NCBI RefSeq assembly: GCF_045310695.1
Contig: NZ_JBJIAA010000001.1
Coordinates: 1 to 64,000, forward strand
Reading direction: 5' to 3'
Origin: Clostridium_S neuense
GTDB lineage: Bacteria > Bacillota > Clostridia > Clostridiales > Clostridiaceae
DNA: 64,000 nucleotides
A model generated the notes under the pieces. That model did no database searches, was not told where the DNA came from, and was given only the letters and a program-made list of their open reading frames with translations. Below, in pieces: positions 1-8,110 of the stretch; within the stretch, counting starts at the first letter, position 1, and the number at the start of each line of letters is the position of its first letter. The position numbers were made by a program, and so were the translations under genes.

Positions 1-84
1 ACATATAAACACATCCTTATCTTATCTATATTTTAATGTGTTCGGTCTTTCGTGTCTACAATATTATACTAGCATCAACTGTTT

Positions 85-241
85 AAATAAAATTTTATAA
101 ATCTTAGAGGAAAATATCCAAAATACTTAGAAGTTTTAATTGTCTGAACGATAGTGAGTTATTGAAACTTCTTAGGATTTTGGATATTTTTCTCTTAGAT
201 TTATTAATTTTATTTAATGTTCCAAAATATTATTGCTTCGC
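85..241. repeat. Hairpin repeat, family 1 copy 1
   Basis: A long imperfect inverted repeat: the left arm is about 85-140, the loop 141-160 and the right arm 161-217. The tip (AAAATACTTAG on the left, CTTAGGATTTT on the right, loop containing GAGTTATT) is nearly the same as in the copy at 3871-4086. Arm bases that differ between the two copies change in pairs, so the stem is kept. The far end (ATTATTGCTTCGC, about 229-241) runs into the stop codon of the amidohydrolase gene. It could be a terminator, a structured RNA or a MITE-like element. Confidence 0.6.
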
Positions 242-1144
242 TTTTCCAAAGTTAGGATCATCTAAAATATCTTGATACATTTTAATATACATGTCTGGTC
301 TAAAATCTGTTCCATCAACTGCTTCATTGTACTTGTACAAAAATCTTGTTGCTAAACCTAAATCAATGGTTTCCGTGTACATTTTTTCTTGATCAGCACC
401 TTTTTCATTGAATGGCAAGCCTGTATAATAATGTACCTGCCAGGTTTCTCTTGCAGGCCCCATTATGCTGCTGCCGCCCCAAAAATAATTATCTACATCT
501 AAGCCGCATAAATTTGCTGAAGCAATGAAAATTCCATTTGTTATACAATTAGCTTCCAAATTTGTTCTTGCAAGACTTGGTCCATGACAATGTGCATATG
601 CAGTGCTATTTATATAAAGCCTTGCTCCCTTAGCTACATAATAACGCGTCATTTCAGGGAAACAGTATGAATCATAGCAAATTGCAACACCAATTGGCCC
701 CCAAGGAGTATCTATAAGCATTGGCTCGTCTCCTCTTACTGCCCAGTTTGGTTCTGGTGCTGGAAGATGCATTTTTCTATAAGAACCATATAAACCTTCT
801 GGAGTAAATATAGCAAGCGAATTATATATTTTACTTTCATCGTCCTTATCTCTTTCTGGCATTCCTAAAACAACATACATTCCAAGTTTCTTAGCTAAAG
901 CTTCAATTTCATCTGTCGATGGTCCTGGAATTGTTTCTGCAAGCTTAGTTTGCATTTTTTCAGCTTTTGGAGTTGATGCTATATCATCATAGCTTGTAAG
1001 ACTCATTTCTGGGAAAACAATAAAATCCGAACCTTTCTTTGCAGCAGCTTCTATATATCCCTTAATTCTATTTAAATTTGTTTCTTTATCTCCCCATACA
1101 GCATTAAAATTTACAACTGACAATGTGATTATATCCTTATACAT
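230..1144 (-). CDS. Nitrilase-superfamily carbon-nitrogen hydrolase
   Basis: A 304-residue cytosolic enzyme of the nitrilase/amidase superfamily, which hydrolyses C-N bonds of amides, nitriles or carbamoyl compounds. The family triad is visible: Glu46 in FPEMS, Lys124 in YRKMHLP and Cys156 in AICYDSY, and the length fits the family. The ATG is preceded by AGGAGG at good spacing. The gene is transcribed alone, leftwards, and its 3' end abuts a hairpin repeat. The substrate cannot be read from sequence; an aliphatic amidase or a formamidase-like role is possible. The family call is secure, the exact reaction is not. Confidence 0.85.
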   Translation of the reverse strand: MYKDIITLSVVNFNAVWGDKETNLNRIKGYIEAAAKKGSDFIVFPEMSLTSYDDIASTPKAEKMQTKLAETIPGPSTDEIEALAKKLGMYVVLGMPERDKDDESKIYNSLAIFTPEGLYGSYRKMHLPAPEPNWAVRGDEPMLIDTPWGPIGVAICYDSYCFPEMTRYYVAKGARLYINSTAYAHCHGPSLARTNLEANCITNGIFIASANLCGLDVDNYFWGGSSIMGPARETWQVHYYTGLPFNEKGADQEKMYTETIDLGLATRFLYKYNEAVDGTDFRPDMYIKMYQDILDDPNFGKAKQ

Positions 1145-1361
1145 AAAATTTCCTCCTAAGTATTTTTTATTTTACTTAATCTTACGTTTTATGTATAACT
1201 TTATCAAACGTCAAAAGTTATCTTATTCTAATATTTTTAGCGATTTTATCAATATATTTGGTCTATATTTATTAATTTATTAAAATTAATCGTATTTTTA
1301 TTAATTTTTAATACTTTCAAAAATTTCATATTAAAATACAATGCTAATAATGCACTAACAA

Positions 1362-1844
1362 CTAAGCTTTTGTATTCATTTTTGCTGCAAATTCATCAAT
1401 ATTGTCCTCTTTTAAATTTAGAACGTCCTCATTTGTCTTGCATATGTGCCTAACAATAAATCTTTCAAAAAAATTCATAGTTTTGAACACAAAGCTTCCT
1501 CCAAACTCACCTTTGGCTAAAGCATTATTTCTGAGTTTTTCTGGAAAAGACTGTTCTAAAAATAAATTCATTTTATCCTTATCGCTCATGCCGCACACAA
1601 ATAATCCTATTCTTTTATCACTTAATTCCTTTAAATTTTTTTCACAAAATTCTTTTACTTCTTTTATAATTTGTCCAGCATAAATTGGTCCTCCAATAAT
1701 AACATTGTCATATTTCTCAAGTGTAGAAACGTTATTTTCTTTTAAATTAAGTATATCAAAGTCACCATCAAGTTTTTTGGATAATTTAATTACACATTTC
1801 CTTGTAAAATCATGCTTAGTAGCATAAACGATCAACGTATTCAT
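1362..1844 (-). CDS. Flavodoxin-domain protein (HemG-like)
   Basis: A 160-residue single-domain flavodoxin. The FMN phosphate-binding loop is recognisable at the N-terminus (LIVYATKHDFTRK), followed by the IIGGPIYAGQI segment. It resembles the flavodoxin/protoporphyrinogen-oxidase (HemG-like) group, and an electron-transfer role is inferred. The frame is open 16 codons further upstream, but AGGAGG lies 7 nt before the ATG at 1844 and the extension would run across a 21-bp palindrome, so the shorter start is chosen. The gene stands alone and shares its upstream region with the divergent flagellin gene. Confidence 0.75.
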   Translation of the reverse strand: MNTLIVYATKHDFTRKCVIKLSKKLDGDFDILNLKENNVSTLEKYDNVIIGGPIYAGQIIKEVKEFCEKNLKELSDKRIGLFVCGMSDKDKMNLFLEQSFPEKLRNNALAKGEFGGSFVFKTMNFFERFIVRHICKTNEDVLNLKEDNIDEFAAKMNTKA

Positions 1845-1881
1845 GAATGTGCCTCCTATTAATTTATTAAACATTGATATA

Positions 1882-1902
1882 TTATTAAACACTGTTTAAT
1901 AA
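1882..1902. promoter_or_regulatory. 21-bp palindromic operator candidate
   Basis: TTATTAAACA and TGTTTAATAA are perfect 10-bp arms around a single C. The palindrome lies just upstream of the flavodoxin start at 1844, where a dimeric repressor of TetR type would bind. No regulator gene is adjacent, so the binding protein is unknown. Confidence 0.45.
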
Positions 1903-1939
1903 ATTATAACAATAATTTCTATTAGTGTCAAAGCTATAG

Positions 1940-1968
1940 TTGTAAAAATAAAACACTTTTATTATAAT
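1940..1968 (+). promoter_or_regulatory. SigA-type promoter upstream of flagellin
   Basis: TTGTAA, a 17-bp spacer, then TATAAT. It points at the flagellin gene and would give a 5' leader of about 130 nt. No sigma-28 (SigD) type box was recognised by eye, which is unusual for a flagellin. Confidence 0.45.
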
Positions 1969-2101
1969 ATAAATATATATTGGCACCAATTATATATAAT
2001 TCCACATATACATTTTCTTTAACATAAGTATACATAGTTAAAAAATATTACAATCACAGTTTATTTCATTCGCTAATTCTTCAACACAGGGGGGGATTTT
2101 T

Positions 2102-2941
2102 TTGATAATAGGGCATAATTTAATTGCTGATAAAGCACTCCATTATTTAAATATAAATGAAAGACATATGCAAAATGCTATGCTTAGACTAAGTTCAGGC
2201 AAAAGAATAAACAGTGCTGCTGATGATGCTGCTGGACTTACAATATCAGAGCACATGCAAGCTCAAATTAATTCTCTAGAAATGGCAGCAAGAAATTCTC
2301 AAGATACAATTTCAATGCTTAATACTGCCGAAGGTGGATTATCTGAGACCCAATCTATACTTCAAAGAATGAATGAACTTGCTACTCAAGCAGCTAATGA
2401 CACTAATTCCACTTTAGATAGAAGTTCTATAAATAGCGAACTTTTACAGCTAGAAGCTGAAATAACTCATATATCTAAATCAACAAATTTCAATGGTATA
2501 AACTTATTAGATTCTTCTGGTAATTTATCATTTCAGGTTGGCGCAAGTTCTAGTTCTTACGATTCACTTGGTTTAGATTTCTCACCTTTTAATATGGGAT
2601 CTGTACTAACTAGTATAACAGATGGTTCTAGTTTAAATGTTAATAATTTTGACAGTGCACGTGCTTCAATGTCTATGATTCAAAAAGCAATTGATTCTGT
2701 ATCATCTGCTAGATCTATAATAGGCGCTTATGAAAATTGTCTCAATTTCGATATAGATAATTTAAATAACGAAGCTAATAACCTAACAGAAGCAGAAGCA
2801 CGAATTACAGATGCAGACATGGCAAAAGAAATGATGGAATATTGCAAGTATAATATCCTTCAGCAAGCCGGCCAAGCTATGTTATCTCAAGCCTTGCATC
2901 ATGATTCAAATAGTATACTAAAGTTATTGGATTCTCTTTAA
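2102..2941 (+). CDS. Flagellin
   Basis: A 279-residue flagellin that polymerises into the flagellar filament after export. The conserved N-terminal D0/D1 helix is clear (RLSSGKRINSAADDAAGL, about residues 29-46), as is the C-terminal D1/D0 helix (EARITDADMAKEMM followed by ILQQAGQAML). The central variable domain is short. The start is TTG, 6 nt after a G7 tract that serves as the ribosome-binding site. No other flagellar genes are near, so this is an orphan locus, and the C-terminus (KLLDSL) is not the usual LLQ ending. A secondary or specialised flagellin is possible. Confidence 0.9.
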   Translation: MIIGHNLIADKALHYLNINERHMQNAMLRLSSGKRINSAADDAAGLTISEHMQAQINSLEMAARNSQDTISMLNTAEGGLSETQSILQRMNELATQAANDTNSTLDRSSINSELLQLEAEITHISKSTNFNGINLLDSSGNLSFQVGASSSSYDSLGLDFSPFNMGSVLTSITDGSSLNVNNFDSARASMSMIQKAIDSVSSARSIIGAYENCLNFDIDNLNNEANNLTEAEARITDADMAKEMMEYCKYNILQQAGQAMLSQALHHDSNSILKLLDSL

Positions 2942-2955
2942 GTTTATTAATTCCA

Positions 2956-3681
2956 TCAATGCATAAAAATAACGTTATTTTTTCTTAACTCATGCCCTTT
3001 TTCTCTATAGCTTAAATCATTTACCGACAAAACTTCAAGCTCCCCATTTTCATATTTAACTTTAGAAACACTTGAATTTTCTATCATTTTAATATTTAAA
3101 TTATTATCTAAATTTTTCAAAAATGTCATAAGCATTCCTCCGTGAACTACTAGAAGGACATTTCCCCCACCTTGAGATGAGATATCTTCACATATATTTA
3201 AAATTCCTCTATTAACTCTTTTTATCAAAGTATTAAAGTCTTCTGCATTTCCTGTTTCGTCTAAGGCTGCACATGTATCCGCATAAACTTTATAAAATTC
3301 TGGCAGTTTCATGGCTTCCTCAAAAGAATTAACCTCAAGATACCTAAGCATATCCCTTGCCATTATTTTTTCACTTTCACCTTCGTACTTTCCAAAATAT
3401 GCTTCCCTAAGATCAGGGACTTCTTTTACTTTCAATTTATTGTTTACTCTATTTTCTTTTATTACAATTCTTGCAGTTTTTATAGTTCGTCCAAGATCAC
3501 TGCTGTAAACAGCTTTAAATTCAATATCTCTAAGTCCCACAGCTGCATCTCTAGCAACTTCAATACCTTCCTCTGTAAGTACTCCATCGCACCAGCCTTG
3601 AACTCTCTCAGCCTTATTCATTATAGTTTGTCCATGTCTCATCAAATACAAAATCACCTTATTACTTCTTTCACAACTCAT
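2956..3681 (-). CDS. Histidine phosphatase family protein (paralog 1)
   Basis: A 241-residue cytosolic phosphatase of the phosphoglycerate-mutase-like superfamily. It has the RHG catalytic motif near the N-terminus (LMRHGQT) and the second catalytic histidine in VVHGGML. The ATG at 3681 is preferred over one 6 nt upstream because AGGAGA is then correctly spaced. It is about 60% identical by eye to the protein at 5578-6279, so the two arose by duplication and are now separated by an unrelated hydrolase. The substrate is unknown: a small phosphorylated metabolite, or an alpha-ribazole-phosphatase or mutase-like role. It ends convergently 14 nt from flagellin. Confidence 0.8.
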   Translation of the reverse strand: MSCERSNKVILYLMRHGQTIMNKAERVQGWCDGVLTEEGIEVARDAAVGLRDIEFKAVYSSDLGRTIKTARIVIKENRVNNKLKVKEVPDLREAYFGKYEGESEKIMARDMLRYLEVNSFEEAMKLPEFYKVYADTCAALDETGNAEDFNTLIKRVNRGILNICEDISSQGGGNVLLVVHGGMLMTFLKNLDNNLNIKMIENSSVSKVKYENGELEVLSVNDLSYREKGHELRKNNVIFMH

Positions 3682-3749
3682 GCACATTCTCCTAATCTAA
3701 ATCAAATTCATACCTCAACTCTAAATATAACTAACCGAAATTTATCAAC

Positions 3750-3776
3750 ATCATGTTTATAGATGCTAAACATGAT
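3750..3776. promoter_or_regulatory. Inverted repeat upstream of histidine phosphatase
   Basis: ATCATGTTTA and TAAACATGAT are perfect 10-bp arms with a 7-bp spacer, about 70 bp upstream of the phosphatase start. The size and symmetry suit a dimeric repressor. The rest of the 429-bp gap (3688-4116) holds a small hairpin at 3848-3876 (AAATTCC paired with GGAATTT, then a T-run) and hairpin repeat copy 2. Confidence 0.4.
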
Positions 3777-3870
3777 TAGACAATATACTTTAGTAGCCAT
3801 ATATCATATATAGTAAAAAAATTTAATTGGTTATAAATATTCACGCCTAAAATTCCGTAGGTACGGAGGA

Positions 3871-4086
3871 ATTTTTTCCTTGTACTACCGTGGGAGCGAA
3901 GTAATAATGCTGAAGGAACAGTTTAAAAAATTCTAATAAATCTTGGTAAAAAAATCGTAAAATACTTAGATATTTCAATTGTTTGAGCATTCTTTCAGCG
4001 AGTTATTGAAATATCTTAGGATTTTATGATTTTTTTACCTTAGATTTATAGAATTTTTTTAATGCGACGAAGCATTATTACTTCGC
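3871..4086. repeat. Hairpin repeat, family 1 copy 2
   Basis: The element has perfect 16-bp terminal inverted repeats: GCGAAGTAATAATGCT at 3895-3910 and its reverse complement at 4071-4086. Inside is a nearly continuous hairpin with arms of about 55 nt (3924-3978 and 4005-4060) around a loop containing CAGCGAGTT. The 5' flank from 3871 (TTTTTTCCTTG, then ACCGTGGGAG) also recurs at 20791. It ends 30 bp from the stop codon of the following minus-strand gene. A MITE-like palindromic element or a structured RNA both fit. Confidence 0.75.
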
Positions 4087-4116
4087 CTTTAATTATACTA
4101 ATAATTTTTAATATAA

Positions 4117-5436
4117 TCAATTTGACTTAAGAAGTACATTCACAATTGTGTTGCAAAATTTTTTAGGTTCATTCATCCATGGATCATGACCAGAATGTTC
4201 AAACCAAATTAATTTTTTGCTTGGTGCTTTAATCATCTGGTAGTATTCCTGTGTTAATTGGGTCGGTGTATTTACATCATGACGTCCCTCTAGAAAATAT
4301 ACTGGCACATCTATTTTTTTTATCTGCTTACGAAAATCTATGCCATATAACTTGGGATAAACATGGTCAAAAGTATTAACAGTTCCTAATATAAAATTCA
4401 ACTTATCATGTAATCCATACTCCGGTGCAGCTATATCTCTTAAAGTATGGTATCCGGGATTCGATATATTGGGATCTTTAGACATACAATTGCTAAGATA
4501 CATTAAATATGAAGCTGATTTTGAAGTTACTTTGCTATAGTATGGAGGTTTTGATTGGCTTTTTAGTTTTTGAACCATATTATTATCGCCTTTTTCTTTA
4601 GCTATTTGTATTGCAGTATTATAACAGTACAATTCCGTATCAACAAAACTAACCATTTGACCCGTACCAACAAAAGCATAAAAAAGCTCTGGATATTGTT
4701 TCACAAGCATTATACCTAGTGCACTGCCCCATGACTCACCACAGACATAAATTTTCTTTTTATTAAACCTTTTGCATAAGTACTTAGTAAGTTCATGTGC
4801 ATCTTCAATATAACGTTTTGGTGTAAGTAAATTAATCCTTACAGCATTATATGATTTACCAGCTCCTGCTTGATCCCAGTTAACTATAACAAATTTATCT
4901 TCTAGTGCTTTTAACTGGTCACGAGTTTCTGAAAGTTGACTTCCCCCTGGACCTCCTGCTAAAAATAATAGTATTGGCTTATTTATATTTTTTCCACGTA
5001 TAGTTATCCATTCATCACTACCACAAAGCTTTATTTTTTTAAGTTCAGCAATGCTTCCTGAAACAGTATTACCATTTCCATCAACAATTGGTGGCGTATA
5101 TGTCATATGCTGAGAACTCACTGTAACAATACAAAGTACAAATATTAATGCAGCTGTAACAATAAATTGCTTACGGATTTTTAAAATCCACGGTTTTATA
5201 CGTGACTTTTTTCTATTAAACAATACAACTCCTATAGTAATAATAATGGTAACAATCATAATTAAAAATGAAATAAACAGAGCTAAAATTGAAATAATCT
5301 CTATTGTAAATTCAATGGGTACAGTCCCAATAGTAGGTTTAAGTCTCGATCTAATAAAAATAAAATAAGCTGCTATAATAGCTATTACAAGTACAGCCAT
5401 AATAACATATGTTTTTTTGCCAAGTGAACTTTTCAT
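4117..5436 (-). CDS. Membrane-anchored alpha/beta hydrolase (S33 peptidase-like)
   Basis: A 439-residue protein. Three hydrophobic segments at about residues 9-29, 41-75 and 88-106 anchor it in the membrane. An alpha/beta-hydrolase domain follows, with the oxyanion-hole motif GGPGGSQ, the nucleophile elbow GESWGS and a C-terminal catalytic His in HSGHDPW. The HGGPG-like motif and layout resemble proline iminopeptidase (family S33), so peptide or ester hydrolysis near the membrane is inferred. The ATG has an AGGGGG site upstream. It is transcribed alone, and a family 1 hairpin repeat lies immediately downstream. Confidence 0.75.
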   Translation of the reverse strand: MKSSLGKKTYVIMAVLVIAIIAAYFIFIRSRLKPTIGTVPIEFTIEIISILALFISFLIMIVTIIITIGVVLFNRKKSRIKPWILKIRKQFIVTAALIFVLCIVTVSSQHMTYTPPIVDGNGNTVSGSIAELKKIKLCGSDEWITIRGKNINKPILLFLAGGPGGSQLSETRDQLKALEDKFVIVNWDQAGAGKSYNAVRINLLTPKRYIEDAHELTKYLCKRFNKKKIYVCGESWGSALGIMLVKQYPELFYAFVGTGQMVSFVDTELYCYNTAIQIAKEKGDNNMVQKLKSQSKPPYYSKVTSKSASYLMYLSNCMSKDPNISNPGYHTLRDIAAPEYGLHDKLNFILGTVNTFDHVYPKLYGIDFRKQIKKIDVPVYFLEGRHDVNTPTQLTQEYYQMIKAPSKKLIWFEHSGHDPWMNEPKKFCNTIVNVLLKSN

Positions 5437-5524
5437 TTTAAATGCCCCCTTACATTAATAGTACATAAACAATCAGTCATAAAAAAGTTACTGTAGTCAT
5501 ACTTTATATTACTATTTCAAATGC

Positions 5525-5567
5525 AAAAATGCTGCTATACCAAAAGCTGGTACAGCAGCATCTTTTT
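5525..5567. terminator. Bidirectional hairpin terminator
   Basis: A TGCTGCTATACC arm pairs imperfectly with GGTACAGCAGCA around a short loop, with A/T runs on both sides. It lies directly after the stop of the minus-strand phosphatase operon (5578-7895). Confidence 0.75.
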
Positions 5568-5577
5568 ATACACAAAT

Positions 5578-6279
5578 TTATAAACATCGCTTATAAAATT
5601 TTTCTCCTTTTTCCTTATAACTCATATCATTTACTGACAAAACTTTAAAATTACCATTACCATATTCAATTTTACTTACACAACAATTGTCCATATCTGT
5701 AATACATAAATTTTTATTTAGTTCTTTAAGAAGTGCCCTAAGCATTCCTCCATGAACAACTAGAAGTACATTTCCACCACCATCTTGTGAATTTGCTTCG
5801 CCTATGGCTTTAAGCCCTTTCATAACTCTTTCTATTAAAGTATTGTAATCTTCTGCTTGTCCAGTTTCATCTAAAACAGCACAACTGTCAATATATGATT
5901 TTTCAAAATCACCTAGACTTCTAATTTCACTAAAAGAAGATACATTTAGATGTTTCATTATGTCGGTAAACATCATCTTTTCTATCTCACCCTCATATTT
6001 ACCACAACAAACCTCTCTTAATTCTGGAATTTCCTTTAATTCAAGATCTTTACTTACTTTATTTTCAGCTATAACAATTCTTGCAGTTTTTACAGCTCTC
6101 TGCAAATCACTACTATATGCAGCTTTAAATTCAACGTCTCTAAGACCTGCTGCAACATATTTTACTACTTTTATACCTTCATCGGTAAGGACACCATCGC
6201 ACCAACCTTGAACTCTTCCTGCTTTATTCATTATAGTTTGCCCGTGTCTCATTAAATATAAAATCACTTTATTGCTCAT
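5578..6279 (-). CDS. Histidine phosphatase family protein (paralog 2)
   Basis: A 233-residue cytosolic phosphatase. The catalytic motif RHG is at residues 11-13, the phosphate pocket includes the second catalytic His176 (VVHGGML) and a candidate proton donor is Glu89. The start ATG has AGGAGA 9 nt upstream. It is the last gene of a three-gene minus-strand operon (metallo-hydrolase, alpha/beta hydrolase, phosphatase) with gaps of 15-32 nt. A paralog lies at 2956-3681. The substrate is unknown. Confidence 0.8.
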   Translation of the reverse strand: MSNKVILYLMRHGQTIMNKAGRVQGWCDGVLTDEGIKVVKYVAAGLRDVEFKAAYSSDLQRAVKTARIVIAENKVSKDLELKEIPELREVCCGKYEGEIEKMMFTDIMKHLNVSSFSEIRSLGDFEKSYIDSCAVLDETGQAEDYNTLIERVMKGLKAIGEANSQDGGGNVLLVVHGGMLRALLKELNKNLCITDMDNCCVSKIEYGNGNFKVLSVNDMSYKEKGEKFYKRCL

Positions 6280-6294
6280 TCTAATTTCTCCTAA

Positions 6295-7107
6295 CTAGCT
6301 TAAATTACCACTTGTTCTCATAATCCAGTCATTAACAAGCGAATTAAATACTTCCACTTGTTCCACTTGCAAATTATGTCCACCCATATCAATTACTGCA
6401 AAAGTTGCCCTTGGAAAGTTGTCTAATATACTCCAAGCATCTTTATATCCAACACAAGAATCCTGTTTTCCCAAAATTATAAGAGATGGTTTATCAAACT
6501 TTTCATCTAGGTTATCCACATCAAAAGAAAAAGAATAGCCATTCTGTCTAAACTTTTCTAAAAACTTGCAGTTTGAAATTTCTACTCCTGATAATATTTC
6601 ATCTTTATATCTTCTATATGTTTTTTTAGTTTGAACAACTAAGCCATCGTCTATTTCCTTAATTTCTTTTTCTGATAAGTCACTATCCTGTACCAAAACA
6701 ACAGTTTCTGGTACATTACGCTTTTCACTATCAGGTATTATAACAGGGCAAATTAATAAAAGCCCCTCTACTCTACTTTGCATTTTTTTAACTATCCCTC
6801 TTGATAAATATCCGCCATACGACTGACCAGCAAGTAAAAAGTTTTGATTTGGAATAATTTTTTCTATAAGTTCAATTATTATATCCAGCATAATATCAGC
6901 ATTTTCAATGCAATCAGCAGTTTGAGATTTTCCCATTCCAGGTAAATCTATATATATTCTTTTATAATTGTTTTTATTCACGAATACTCTCTCCATACAC
7001 CCATTCATAAGTCTATGGTCTACCGAATATCCGTGTATCATAACAATTGGTTTTCCTTCTCCAATCACTTCATAGTTAAGCGATATATTTTTAATTTTAC
7101 ATTCCAT
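6295..7107 (-). CDS. Alpha/beta hydrolase
   Basis: A 270-residue soluble alpha/beta-hydrolase. HGYSVDHR supplies the oxyanion-hole region, AGQSYGGY is the nucleophile elbow, and a late MGGHNLQ holds the catalytic His. The frame opens at a GTG at 7116, but GAGGAG is well placed only for the ATG at 7107. It is the middle gene of the operon with the metallo-hydrolase and the histidine phosphatase. The family is clear; the substrate is not. Confidence 0.8.
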   Translation of the reverse strand: MECKIKNISLNYEVIGEGKPIVMIHGYSVDHRLMNGCMERVFVNKNNYKRIYIDLPGMGKSQTADCIENADIMLDIIIELIEKIIPNQNFLLAGQSYGGYLSRGIVKKMQSRVEGLLLICPVIIPDSEKRNVPETVVLVQDSDLSEKEIKEIDDGLVVQTKKTYRRYKDEILSGVEISNCKFLEKFRQNGYSFSFDVDNLDEKFDKPSLIILGKQDSCVGYKDAWSILDNFPRATFAVIDMGGHNLQVEQVEVFNSLVNDWIMRTSGNLS

Positions 7108-7139
7108 TTTATTCACTCCTCTTACCCATAAACTTCAAT

Positions 7140-7895
7140 TTATAAGTAATTATTATTTGATAACTTATTATATAGTTCCTTTATAGCTTTATTTACATTA
7201 TTATCATACATACCACCATGATAACATATTACAGTTTCTATGTCATACGCTGTAAGCTTCTTCAATGAATCTATATATAATTTCATATCAAAATTAGTAG
7301 CTGAGGACATTTGACAAAGCATACCATTTTCAACACTTAAAGCATCTCCTGCTATGAGAATTTTATATTGCTCAAGATATAGACAAATATGACCTAATGT
7401 ATGTCCTGGTGTAAAAACAACTTTAATTCCTCCACAGTATGGCAGACTTTCACCATCAGTTAATGTTCTATCCACATTAACTTTTGATTTTTCAAACCCA
7501 GCTTTAAGTTTTTCATATACAATTTTCATTTGTGGAGATAATAAATTTAAGTTATTCTCCATTTGTGCTAATTTAATAGGACATTCTTCACCATCTATAT
7601 AACTTTTTTCTTTTTCGTGAGCAATCACCTTAACATCAGGTAATTCATTTAAAATACTAGAAATGCTTCCTATATGATCAATATCATGATGGGTTAAAAT
7701 TACTTTGTCTAGTTTATCAAAAGAAATACCGGCCTTAGCTATGGCATCTTTAATTTGAGGGAGCTGTCCAGGACATCCTGCATCAACTAAAATCATATTA
7801 CTATCATCTCTAATTAATGTTGGATTAATAACAGCTTCATTTCCCATAATATTAAAAGATATTTCAAGCATTTCGATAAAATTATTTATTTTCAT
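7140..7895 (-). CDS. Metallo-beta-lactamase fold hydrolase
   Basis: A 251-residue MBL-fold protein. The metal motif is THHDIDHIG at about residues 68-76. The canonical HxHxDH reads HHDIDH here, so an Asp occupies the second His position. TPGHTLGH and AGDAL supply further ligands, and a late His (YHGG) completes the site. The family includes thioesterases, lactonases and glyoxalase II-like enzymes. It is the first gene of the operon reading leftwards. Confidence 0.8.
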   Translation of the reverse strand: MKINNFIEMLEISFNIMGNEAVINPTLIRDDSNMILVDAGCPGQLPQIKDAIAKAGISFDKLDKVILTHHDIDHIGSISSILNELPDVKVIAHEKEKSYIDGEECPIKLAQMENNLNLLSPQMKIVYEKLKAGFEKSKVNVDRTLTDGESLPYCGGIKVVFTPGHTLGHICLYLEQYKILIAGDALSVENGMLCQMSSATNFDMKLYIDSLKKLTAYDIETVICYHGGMYDNNVNKAIKELYNKLSNNNYL

Positions 7896-7928
7896 TTATT
7901 TATCCCCCTAAAAAATATATTTTTGCTA

Positions 7929-7957
7929 TTGACAATGATTTAATTATATGGTATAAT
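7929..7957 (+). promoter_or_regulatory. Consensus SigA promoter with no gene downstream
   Basis: TTGACA, a 17-bp spacer and TATAAT: a perfect consensus. It faces right, away from the metallo-hydrolase gene, and the next feature downstream is a terminator at 8031-8078, not a gene. Confidence 0.7.
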
Positions 7958-7963
7958 ATAGTT

Positions 7964-8078
7964 TGATATAGCTTTATAATTATATAATATTAACTAATTA
8001 ATGTCAATAAATTTTAAAAATAGTAAAATAGCTGTATCAAAATAGGTACAAACTCCTGTTTTGATACAGCCTTTTTTT
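7964..8078 (+). ncRNA. Candidate small RNA, about 115 nt
   Basis: The span runs from the expected start site of the consensus promoter at 7929-7957 to a strong intrinsic terminator (GCTGTATCAAAA at 8031-8042 paired perfectly with 8059-8070, then CT7). The only ATG frame in between is 14 codons with no ribosome-binding site. It may be a stand-alone regulatory RNA. Alternatively the promoter could drive a leader and the terminator could serve the remnant genes nearby. Confidence 0.5.
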
Positions 8079-8110
8079 AATTAAGCTCAGTTAATTCATA
8101 TTCTTTAAAA

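Noticed and set aside
1402..1683. Open frame on the plus strand opposite the flavodoxin gene.
   Set aside because: No ribosome-binding site, no family resemblance, and it is fully antisense to a convincing gene.
7140..7895. Metallo-beta-lactamase-fold gene considered as an antibiotic resistance enzyme.
   Set aside because: No signal peptide, and the HHDIDH metal motif and operon partners fit a housekeeping hydrolase.
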